IMG/VR virus record: IMGVR_UViG_3300030012_002778
Location: 1 to 56,186 of that record
DNA: 56,186 nt
Source of the DNA: a virus
Reading direction: 5' to 3' (one strand)
Shown here piece after piece: positions 18,374 to 25,732 of this stretch (position 1 is the stretch's first letter; each line of letters starts with the position of its first letter). The translations under genes and the position numbers were made by a program. A model generated the notes under the pieces. It searched no databases, was not told the DNA's origin, and saw nothing but the letters and a program-made list of their open reading frames with translations.

Positions 18374-20626
18374 TCACAACTTGCTCGCTAAAAATGCAAC
18401 ATGGTGGCTCATTTGATTTTCAGGATATGCTTTCAGTTCTTCTACTGTTATCCATTTATAGTCGCTATGTTCAAAGGATAGAGTAGGGTTCCAGTCTTCT
18501 TCTACATCTATTCTAAAACAATGGTATTTCTTTGGCGGTGTCATATTTTTATCAAAGTGAACTCCTACTTTTGATGAGGGTTTTTTATTTAATCCAAGTT
18601 CTTCACCCGCCTCAATCATACAGACCTTTTCAGCATTAGGAGTCCCGTCTTCATTAAACTCATCTAGTTCTTCTATCTTGCCACCTGCAAATTCCCAAAG
18701 ACCTATCATTGTATCTTCTTCGGGGGAACGCTCAACAATTAGAATCTTATCTCCTTTGTAGACTGCTACACCTGCCGCATGGCGAACACCGTCTTTATCT
18801 AACAAAAATTTCTTTGGGTTATTTCCTTTAGCATACCAAGAGAGTCCTTTTCTTTGCATTTCTTCAGTATCTTCCTTTACTATTTTTTCCACTATAAAAT
18901 CATCAATAGTATAGTCTTTATCAACAGAACCAGCCGCCCTACCGTATCCTATATTCAACGCTATCTGCATTATTGATTCAGCAGTAGGTTTCTTTCTTTG
19001 TGGTATTCTTACCAACTGATTATAGAAGTGAGAAGGCTTTGCGCCATTCTCATCAAAGTCATCTGACTTATCATCTAAATTTACTTTACCGTCTTTAATT
19101 GGTATCTTCCAATCATAATCTAATGGTTCTTTACCAAATGCCTTTTCTATTTTTGGTATTTGTTCATTCCACCAAGACCTGCCATCAAAATCGCTATCGT
19201 TTGATAATAGTCTTTCTGCTTCGTCTTTAATATAATCGAACATCTCTTCTAAGTTATCTGCCTTAGCAATAATCCCACCGATATTTTCTAGTTCATCCAT
19301 CACAGACATTTTACAGTTATCTTTGAATTTCTGAATATCATCTAGATAAATTCCTTCTTTTAGCCAATCAAAACCCACATGGTCTTTATGATTCTCCCAC
19401 TTCATTAGTTTGAAAATTTCATCACAACGGCTCTTATACCAGTCAGCCTTCTTGTAAGATTTTTTCATGCGTATTAATTCTAATAGTAGTTCAGCATTAC
19501 CTTTCTTTAGCCTAAAATGCGGTAGGCATTTTGTTAGTAATTTTGTCACATCATCTTGTGAATAAAAATTAAGTCTGTTAATTAGTCTAGTATCTTGTGG
19601 TGATTTTTGGTCTAAGTGCATACGACCAAAACCAATTGACTTATGCATTTCTTCCATGAATGCCCGACCTCTAGTTCCTGTAGCAACTAATCCAACTCTA
19701 GGATTCATGTTGCGGTCAAGGGTGATATAACCATCTGAATCAATAAAAGCAGCACAGTAGGCCCAAATATTCTTTTTCATCATAGAAGGCATTTTGTAAT
19801 ATGCTCCATTAGACGAAACAATATCTAATTTTTTTATCATCTTAGAAATCATATTGGGTGAAGATATTTTGAAAAGAGGAGTAGGCATCTTTTCATGTAT
19901 TTCTCTTGCACCTATTCCTTGATTTTCGCAAACCATTTTTATAATAAAATCCTGCTGTCTTTCTTTTTTACTTTTTACTATGGATTGGTCAGTAACTTTA
20001 GCAATAGCATCTCTAAATTCTTTTTTTGCTAAACGCATATTTTTTTGTATTTCGCTATATTCTTTAGAGTAAGCCATATCTCTTTGTTCTAAATCTAATT
20101 CCCAATATTTACACAACGCATCTACAGTTTGTCTTCTAGTTTCAGCATCTTTCATCTTGTGTAATTTATGTAGGTCTTTTTCATTAAATCTCATATTTAG
20201 TAAAGGAACAGAATAAGGAGTTAGCCAATGAATTGACTCAATACATTTTTTCAAGTGGTCACTATATGCATCTATCATTGTGTCAATAGCCTTAGACATC
20301 TTTTCTCTTTGTTCTCCTTTAAGTTCTCTTCTAGCCTTTCTCATTTTTCTAACTAAGTCAGGTATGGTTTGGTCTTGAACCATATATTTAGGAGGGAAAT
20401 TATCTAATTGTTTTCTTGCTTCTGTCGCATTTATGTTTAGTTCGTTAGATAATTTAGAAATTTCTTCATGCTCGGCCATAACATATCCATAGCCTAAGAC
20501 ACCTTTCAACTCAATATCTATTTCTCTCTCTACTGTCTCTTTTACTTCGGCTTCTTCTTCATCAAGTTCAGCAAGCCTTTCCATTTGTTGTGCCGCTTGC
20601 CTGTATTTGTCAGCCTGTTCTGTCAT
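18374..20626 (-). CDS. LAGLIDADG endonuclease-like / Nudix fusion protein, 750 aa
   Basis: Residues ~1-215 are helical, ~220-280 look like a winged helix, and ~288-390 carry a LAGLIDADG-type motif (AAFIDSDGYITL) with the typical following beta-strands. Residues ~616-745 are a Nudix hydrolase domain with GGKIEE and EAGEELGL forming the Nudix box, though the usual Arg of REUXEE is replaced (MIEAGEE). No intein splice motifs are seen at the borders, so it appears to be one polypeptide. It is directly downstream of TerL. The pairing of a homing-endonuclease-like domain with a Nudix domain is unusual; the role is unknown. Confidence 0.85.
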   Translation of the reverse strand: MTEQADKYRQAAQQMERLAELDEEEAEVKETVEREIDIELKGVLGYGYVMAEHEEISKLSNELNINATEARKQLDNFPPKYMVQDQTIPDLVRKMRKARRELKGEQREKMSKAIDTMIDAYSDHLKKCIESIHWLTPYSVPLLNMRFNEKDLHKLHKMKDAETRRQTVDALCKYWELDLEQRDMAYSKEYSEIQKNMRLAKKEFRDAIAKVTDQSIVKSKKERQQDFIIKMVCENQGIGAREIHEKMPTPLFKISSPNMISKMIKKLDIVSSNGAYYKMPSMMKKNIWAYCAAFIDSDGYITLDRNMNPRVGLVATGTRGRAFMEEMHKSIGFGRMHLDQKSPQDTRLINRLNFYSQDDVTKLLTKCLPHFRLKKGNAELLLELIRMKKSYKKADWYKSRCDEIFKLMKWENHKDHVGFDWLKEGIYLDDIQKFKDNCKMSVMDELENIGGIIAKADNLEEMFDYIKDEAERLLSNDSDFDGRSWWNEQIPKIEKAFGKEPLDYDWKIPIKDGKVNLDDKSDDFDENGAKPSHFYNQLVRIPQRKKPTAESIMQIALNIGYGRAAGSVDKDYTIDDFIVEKIVKEDTEEMQRKGLSWYAKGNNPKKFLLDKDGVRHAAGVAVYKGDKILIVERSPEEDTMIGLWEFAGGKIEELDEFNEDGTPNAEKVCMIEAGEELGLNKKPSSKVGVHFDKNMTPPKKYHCFRIDVEEDWNPTLSFEHSDYKWITVEELKAYPENQMSHHVAFLASKL

Positions 20627-20635
20627 AGTATCACC

Positions 20636-22054
20636 CTAGAAATTTAAACCGATAGCGTTTCTTCTTTGCGGCTTATCATCACCAAACAAACCTAAGTCAT
20701 CTAGCAATATGAAATTGTCGTTGGCTTGGTAAGTAGCGGCATTTGCTAATGCTAAACTCATAACCATGTCGTCATGTGCGCCAACTCCCTCAAACTTACC
20801 TCTTTCTGTAATAGCAAACATTGACATTTCTTCAATCAAGGCAGAAGTTGTTCTACGGCTTTCTTCATTACCATAAGGAAAATTCAACTTGTTGTTTTCT
20901 AGAGTCATTTGTAGATTCAAAATAATCTCCTGCTTTTTTCTTCTTGTGGTATTGAAGTCATGCACATTTAAATCTGCAACCTGTCTAAGTTCTTGAGTAA
21001 AAGATTTAGCAAATGTGTTAGTTTCAAAGAGTATTACCTCCGGTCTAAACATTTTACCTATGAGTTTTACCTTCTGTATGTTTTCACGGAACTCCACATT
21101 TTTTGCTCGGTCAATATAGACTATTGATTTATTCTCATTTTCATCCATCTCTATAACAGTAATTACATTGTAATCTCCATCGGTAGAAATCGCAGGGTCT
21201 ACTCCAACATAATATTTGTAGCCTTCACGCTTTAAAGGCTTCAATACTAAATCCTTATTTTTCGCTGCATCTAAATGTTCGGGATTAAATAAAGAAGTTC
21301 CAGTAGAAATAGGCACACACATATATTCTCTAGTAAATTTAAGAGAACCAATTTCAGCCTTTCTCGCCATCAGCGAATCATAATCCCAACGACTAGGCCA
21401 TAAAGGTTCATTAAGTGCATTAAGACAAGGATAGGTTCTAAGAGTATATGCTTTATTTTCAGCAAGTTGAGCATAGATATCTGTATAACTAAATGGAGTT
21501 CCAATAACTCTCAATGAAGCAGAATGATGAAGTGTTGGTATCATGTCACCATAAAACCAATCTGTTACTTTTTGTATCCCACTTATACTAAATTCCTTCA
21601 AGGGGTCGTCAATAATAATTTCTTGCGGGTGTAGTCCACGAATCTGTGAACCGACTGAACGCTCTAAGATTTGATTGCCGTTAGTAAGAGTAATGTTTCC
21701 AATAGCCCAACCTCTAGCGGGTTTGAATTTTTTCAACATTGGATTATTAAACATTTTATCTATGTCTCTCATGTGAACCATTGTCTGTTTTTGGTTAGAA
21801 GAAATGTATAGCATTTGATATGGAGGAGGTTGGAAAATTAAATTCCAAACTACCCAACTATGCATGAATACTGATTTACCATGGCCTCTTGAACAAATGA
21901 TAACACTTCTTTGTGTATCCCCCATAAGTTCTAGCCATTCTTCTTGGTGTTTAGCAAATTCCCAACCTAAAACATTTTCAAAAAAATATGGAAAGGAATT
22001 TTTAGATAACTCCATATCCATTTGATGTTCAAAGTTTAGTTCTTCTAAATCCAT
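20636..22054 (-). CDS. terL: Terminase large subunit, 472 aa
   Basis: The packaging ATPase and headful nuclease are both complete. Walker A is CSRGHGKS (~54-61), Walker B EIIIDD (~145-150) and the coupling motif VIGTPF (~183-188). The RNase H-like nuclease has D286 in GVDPAIS, E344 in ILFETN, and GAHDDMVMSLALA (~425-437). The protein pumps DNA into proheads through the portal and cuts it. ATG at 22054 overlaps the stop of the upstream gene. Confidence 0.96.
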   Translation of the reverse strand: MDLEELNFEHQMDMELSKNSFPYFFENVLGWEFAKHQEEWLELMGDTQRSVIICSRGHGKSVFMHSWVVWNLIFQPPPYQMLYISSNQKQTMVHMRDIDKMFNNPMLKKFKPARGWAIGNITLTNGNQILERSVGSQIRGLHPQEIIIDDPLKEFSISGIQKVTDWFYGDMIPTLHHSASLRVIGTPFSYTDIYAQLAENKAYTLRTYPCLNALNEPLWPSRWDYDSLMARKAEIGSLKFTREYMCVPISTGTSLFNPEHLDAAKNKDLVLKPLKREGYKYYVGVDPAISTDGDYNVITVIEMDENENKSIVYIDRAKNVEFRENIQKVKLIGKMFRPEVILFETNTFAKSFTQELRQVADLNVHDFNTTRRKKQEIILNLQMTLENNKLNFPYGNEESRRTTSALIEEMSMFAITERGKFEGVGAHDDMVMSLALANAATYQANDNFILLDDLGLFGDDKPQRRNAIGLNF

Positions 22055-22581
22055 TACCTTCTCCCCATCGTAAAAGGATTGAAGGGTTCTTCCCTTCTTC
22101 CGCCTTTTTGTTTTGGTCTGTGACCTCTTTTGATTCCGGTAAAATATATATCTAACTTCTTGTAATTAGGATTATAATTATGACCATCATTTATGTGAGT
22201 AAGCGCAATCACCTTTTCATATCTTTCTTGGTCTTTATTCATAAGAGAACTAACCTTAGTCGAAGTTCTTGGTAAGTTGCCTTGGGTCATGACTTTAATC
22301 ATCAAATAACTCCTATCGCCCACACTAGAATTAAGATAGTGCCAATAGTCACCTACAGAAAGAGAAGCGTATTTTTGTTCTATTTCCGGACTAATTACTT
22401 TACTCGTTTGAATTTTTCTATCTTTCATACTTTTCATGTAATGAGGCATAAAAATAATAGCAGTATTTCCTGATATAGAATCTTTGGTTTCGGCATACCC
22501 ATCAGCCGCTTTGTCTTTAGGTCTAGGGTCTTGGCCATAATCTTGACTAGGACGAAGTTTGAGAATATCCTTCCATAACAT
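22054..22581 (-). CDS. W-motif late protein with NPF tail, 175 aa
   Basis: ATG 22581 directly follows the upstream stop and gives the N-terminus MLWKDILKL, a copy of the W-motif shared by many late proteins. The middle is a mixed fold (YWHYLNSSVGDRSYLMIKV) of unknown type. The C-terminus is basic and ends REEPFNPFTMGRR; a close match (RRDEPFNPF) occurs in the 32326-32661 protein. It lies immediately before TerL. Likely packaged or procapsid-bound cargo; function unknown. Confidence 0.8.
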   Translation of the reverse strand: MLWKDILKLRPSQDYGQDPRPKDKAADGYAETKDSISGNTAIIFMPHYMKSMKDRKIQTSKVISPEIEQKYASLSVGDYWHYLNSSVGDRSYLMIKVMTQGNLPRTSTKVSSLMNKDQERYEKVIALTHINDGHNYNPNYKKLDIYFTGIKRGHRPKQKGGRREEPFNPFTMGRR

Positions 22582-22582
22582 T

Positions 22583-23422
22583 TCAATTCCCATCCTCAAT
22601 GTCATATCTCTCGTTACTGCTTCTAAGCATTTCTTCTAGTATTCCTCGGTATGCTTCAGCCCTTCTTCTTGGTCTAGAAAATCCTAGTTTTAGATAATAC
22701 AAAACCATTCTTCTATTTATGCCTGACAGATTTGTATATTTGACATACTTGGTTCTATCTACTGGAACCTCATCATTGAGTATTCTTTCTTTTAGTGTAA
22801 GCCATTGACTATCTGAAATTGCTTTCATAGAATTAGGCTTGGCTTTCACTATATTCCACCACTCAGGCATTTCATCATCTATAAATATCCACTTCGCTAA
22901 ACTTTCAGCATCAGTAATAGGTCTTATAGCCCAATTGCCTTTAGGATAGGCCGTATTCCATTCATTAATAACCGCTTCGGGCAATAAATTTTTTACTTGG
23001 TCAAAATTCTCATCTTTAGAGAATATCCAACCCCTGCTTCTTCCTCTTTGAATCCATGCTTCAGGACTTCCCTCTCTTGCACCAAAAGCGGCAACTAGTG
23101 GCTTAGATTGATTCATTTGTGGTTCTCTTGCAGACTGTAATGCTCTTTCATTTTTCCCTAAACCTTCTTCAAATTCAGGTCTTCTTGGGTTAGCACGATG
23201 GGTTGCTAATAATCCTCCGACAACAGTATGTGAAGGGTATTCCTTCCAACCTATTGTTGCTATAGTTCTATCATTATCATCAACACGGATAAGCCATTTA
23301 TCTAAGGCATAAATTCCTTGTTGCAGTTCGTCCCTACGAGAATAAAGATTATTTGGATTATCCTGATTCCATTTACTTTTCATATCTTCATATGAAAATA
23401 TTGCAGGTAAGACTTTAACCAA
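22583..23422 (-). CDS. Unknown late protein, possible GNAT-like fold, 279 aa
   Basis: The frame opens at TTG (23422) behind GTGATATT. A stretch around residues 35-75 (YALDKWLIRVDDNDRTIATIGW...TVVGGLLATHR) resembles the strand-turn-strand of GNAT acyltransferases, but the acetyl-CoA-binding loop is not clear. The C-terminal part is basic and helical (LKLGFSRPRRRAEAYRGILEEML). No W-motif. The acyltransferase suggestion is weak. Confidence 0.65.
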   Translation of the reverse strand: MVKVLPAIFSYEDMKSKWNQDNPNNLYSRRDELQQGIYALDKWLIRVDDNDRTIATIGWKEYPSHTVVGGLLATHRANPRRPEFEEGLGKNERALQSAREPQMNQSKPLVAAFGAREGSPEAWIQRGRSRGWIFSKDENFDQVKNLLPEAVINEWNTAYPKGNWAIRPITDAESLAKWIFIDDEMPEWWNIVKAKPNSMKAISDSQWLTLKERILNDEVPVDRTKYVKYTNLSGINRRMVLYYLKLGFSRPRRRAEAYRGILEEMLRSSNERYDIEDGN

Positions 23423-23426
23423 AATA

Positions 23427-23762
23427 TCACGAACCTTTACGCCAATTTTTGTTTTTCTTTTCTTTGGTTTTCTTAGGACTCCACTTTACTTTGTTAGCCC
23501 AATAAGCCGCAGACATTTTACCTCTTTTGATATTTTTAGCATGCCTACTCTTGAAAGCCCTTCGTTGCCCTGCGGTTTGGTTTGTCTTAACTCCCTTTTG
23601 ACCAAACCTAATAGTCTTAACTTTATCTCCGTCTTTGACCACTACAATATGTGACTTGGTTTTATGTTTTATTCGCTTTGGTTTACTAAAACCGCTTACT
23701 CCTGCTCTTACTAAAGCAGGGTGTTTCTTTTTCTTTTTTAGAATTTCAAACCATTTACTCAT
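23427..23762 (-). CDS. Very basic W-motif protein, 111 aa
   Basis: ATG 23762, behind GGTGATGCTT, gives MSKWFEILKKKKK, a W-motif variant. The rest is extremely Lys/Arg rich, with a conserved-looking core (TIRFGQKGVKTN ... KSRHAKNIKRGKMSAAYWANKVKW) of a type I recall from other viral genomes as a short basic protein. A role in condensing packaged DNA or binding nucleic acid fits the charge. It overlaps the end of the PAP2 gene. Confidence 0.8.
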   Translation of the reverse strand: MSKWFEILKKKKKHPALVRAGVSGFSKPKRIKHKTKSHIVVVKDGDKVKTIRFGQKGVKTNQTAGQRRAFKSRHAKNIKRGKMSAAYWANKVKWSPKKTKEKKNKNWRKGS

Positions 23763-24330
23763 AAGCATCACCAATAATATATCCTAATTTTTTACCTGCT
23801 TCTATATCGCTCGGATAATGACTTCCCATCTGAATTCTAGATAATGATATTCTATCAGCCATTTGTTTTAATTCTTTCTTCTTATTTGGGTATTTCTTTC
23901 CTAATGCTATTTCTAATCCATGAGCCGCCATAGAATGACCACTTGGAAAAGCAGGAGTATCGTCTGTAGTTGTTTTAGTTGATTTAATTTTATTAGTAAT
24001 TTCATGTGGTCTTGGTCTTTGGTATTTCATTTTTAACGACATAGCATAATAATTAATATCTTTAATTAAATCTTCATAATCTTCTCTATCTGCATCAACT
24101 ATCCTAAACATTTCTTTTTCGGGTTTAAGGTCTGCATCTTTCATTTGTTTTGGGCTAAGAGTTTTCTTTTCCATTATTTTTAGAATAGCAGGTATTTCTG
24201 TTTCCTCTTGTGGATAACTTAATTTAGGAATATCTACTTTTGTTTTAGGAGTTCTCTCAAGCATTTTACTTTTTTCTTTAGAAAGTGTTCCTTGCCACTT
24301 TCTTTTCTTGAGAATATCCATCCAACTCAT
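23755..24330 (-). CDS. PAP2-superfamily phosphatase with W-motif N-terminus, 191 aa
   Basis: All three PAP2 signature motifs are present: K100-x6-R107P (KMKYQRPRP), P129SGH (FPSGHS) and S164RxxxGxHYPSD (SRIQMGSHYPSD). This fits a soluble acid phosphatase or phospholipid phosphatase; no transmembrane segments are visible, unlike membrane PAP2 lipid phosphatases. The N-terminus MSWMDILKK is the W-motif, so the enzyme may be loaded into the capsid and delivered into the host. ATG 24330 is preceded by GTGATATA; an upstream in-frame ATG at 24366 would bury the motif. Confidence 0.88.
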   Translation of the reverse strand: MSWMDILKKRKWQGTLSKEKSKMLERTPKTKVDIPKLSYPQEETEIPAILKIMEKKTLSPKQMKDADLKPEKEMFRIVDADREDYEDLIKDINYYAMSLKMKYQRPRPHEITNKIKSTKTTTDDTPAFPSGHSMAAHGLEIALGKKYPNKKKELKQMADRISLSRIQMGSHYPSDIEAGKKLGYIIGDAYE

Positions 24331-24334
24331 TATA

Positions 24335-24604
24335 TCACTTTGGTTCGTGTGTATAGATATCTCCATCTTTATGCATGAATATCTTACCTTCTTTTTCTAA
24401 TTTAGCCAAGGCTCTTTTTATTTCTGATTCTTCACCAAACTGTTTTAGATTTTTCATACCTAATGCTCCGCCTTCTTTTTCTATTTCTCTAAGAATTTGA
24501 CGCTCTATTTTTGCTGTTTTCATTTTAGGACTGATATTCATAAAGTCGGTCATTTCATCCGGGTCTTCTTCTAAGATATTTTTTATTATGTCTTTCCATG
24601 TCAT
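24335..24604 (-). CDS. W-motif protein with winged-helix-like domain, 89 aa
   Basis: ATG 24604 overlaps the upstream stop as ATGA. The N-terminus is MTWKDIIKN. Residues ~33-85 (IERQILREIEKEGGALGMKNLKQF...IKRALAKLEKEGKIFMHKDGDIYTH) have the helix-turn-helix plus beta-wing pattern of winged-helix DNA-binding proteins. If packaged, it could act on DNA at entry or in the particle. Confidence 0.78.
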   Translation of the reverse strand: MTWKDIIKNILEEDPDEMTDFMNISPKMKTAKIERQILREIEKEGGALGMKNLKQFGEESEIKRALAKLEKEGKIFMHKDGDIYTHEPK

Positions 24605-25056
24605 TTTTTCATCCTCGCTGTTTTTCTTTTACTGGACTCTTTTCTTGCCAATGCTACTTTATGTGCAGCATTCAATCTCTTTTTTGCTTTGGGGTCTTTG
24701 GCTCTTTTAGCCGCTACTCTTGCCCTTTGCTCAACTAAGTTAATTATTTGTGACTGTCTTTTATGTGGTTTTGATTTAAATGAGGCACTAGAAAAAGTAT
24801 CTCTTACATCTTTCGCTGTTTTAAATTTAACACTAACAGTATCTTTTGGGTTTTCATCCGTATATAATCTTCTAGCAGAACCCTTTGGTTTCTTGCCAGT
24901 TCCTTTCTTTGGGTCTTTTTTTAGAATATTTTGCCAACTCTTTTTCACATAACCACTAGCATAAGCGGCTTGAGCAACTTGAACCGCTTTTTTTCTAGTT
25001 TTAAATGGCCCTTTGGAACCCCAATAATAGCCATCTTTCTTTTTGGTTATCGGCAT
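24601..25056 (-). CDS. Basic protein with internal W-motif, 151 aa
   Basis: Starts at ATG 25056 behind GTGATTACT. The N-terminal ~35 residues (KKKDGYYWGSKGPFKTRKKA) form a small module I recall from other viral proteins. A W-motif variant KSWQNILKK follows at ~38-46, and then a Lys/Arg-rich tail rich in Ala and Ser. The charge suggests nucleic acid binding in the particle. Confidence 0.75.
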   Translation of the reverse strand: MPITKKKDGYYWGSKGPFKTRKKAVQVAQAAYASGYVKKSWQNILKKDPKKGTGKKPKGSARRLYTDENPKDTVSVKFKTAKDVRDTFSSASFKSKPHKRQSQIINLVEQRARVAAKRAKDPKAKKRLNAAHKVALARKESSKRKTARMKK

Positions 25057-25061
25057 AGTAA

Positions 25062-25343
25062 TCACTTTTGGCTAAACTTCTTTCCTGTTGGAACATGCTG
25101 TTGTCCCTTTTTACGGCCTTTTCTTTTTTTAGCATCTTGATACCTTAAAGTTTTTTTATCAGTTCTTTTGTATGTCGCTCTCGGCATGTATCTTCCTTTA
25201 GTCCTAGATTTAGGTTTTTTACCTTTATCTTTGGCTCTATGCTGTTCAGCACTTCCCCAGTCTTCATCAGTCCAAGTGGATAAATCCTGTTGCCTCTTTG
25301 ATTTGGCTTTGAGAATTTTACGCCAGTTAATTCCGATAGCCAC
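25062..25343 (-). CDS. Very basic W-motif protein with non-ATG start, about 93 aa
   Basis: The coding part reads INWRKILKAK, then a Lys/Arg/Gln-rich sequence. There is no ATG near the motif. GTG 25343 gives MAIGINWRKILK; an ATT at 25328, overlapping the upstream stop codon, would place the motif exactly at the N-terminus as in its neighbours. A longer frame to ATG 25409 overlaps the upstream gene heavily and looks like a shadow. Likely a DNA-binding virion protein. Confidence 0.65.
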   Translation of the reverse strand: MAIGINWRKILKAKSKRQQDLSTWTDEDWGSAEQHRAKDKGKKPKSRTKGRYMPRATYKRTDKKTLRYQDAKKRKGRKKGQQHVPTGKKFSQK

Positions 25344-25728
25344 CACCAGCCCTCTTATACGCTTGAGCCAGCATCTGTGCTTTTCTTGCAGACCATTGAC
25401 CGGGCGCACCGCCCTTGCCGCCTCTTTTTATTCTGTTGAATATTCTCTTTCTCATTCCGGGTTTAGTGTAATTACCGGATTGATTTACTGTAGATTTCTT
25501 TTTCTTTTTTAGAACTTCTTGCCATTGAGATTTAGATAAAACCCTTGGCCTCGATGCAATACTCGCAAACTGGCTAGAATCTATCTTTTTTGCATCTTTT
25601 TCCAACATCGTTATAATTTGTTCATGCGTTAATTGTTTCCAATTAGTTAGCCTACTAGGTCTTTGCATTCTTTGAAACTCTCTTTTTTGAGCAGGGGTTA
25701 ATCTATTATATCTTTCTTGTAGACTCAT
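25327..25728 (-). CDS. Basic protein with internal W-motif, 133 aa
   Basis: ATG 25728 follows TTAGGTGATAAC, a clear ribosome site. The helical N-terminal half ends in SKSQWQEVLKKKKK (~66-79), a W-motif variant, followed by a Gly/Arg/Lys-rich tail with GAPGQWSARKAQMLAQAYK. Here the motif lies in the middle, so two modules may be joined. Function unknown. Confidence 0.72.
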   Translation of the reverse strand: MSLQERYNRLTPAQKREFQRMQRPSRLTNWKQLTHEQIITMLEKDAKKIDSSQFASIASRPRVLSKSQWQEVLKKKKKSTVNQSGNYTKPGMRKRIFNRIKRGGKGGAPGQWSARKAQMLAQAYKRAGGGYRN

Positions 25729-25732
25729 GTTA

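Noticed and set aside
18374-20626. Intein in the 750-aa protein
   Set aside because: A LAGLIDADG motif is present but there are no splice-site blocks (N-terminal Cys/Ser with downstream His-Asn) at plausible borders.
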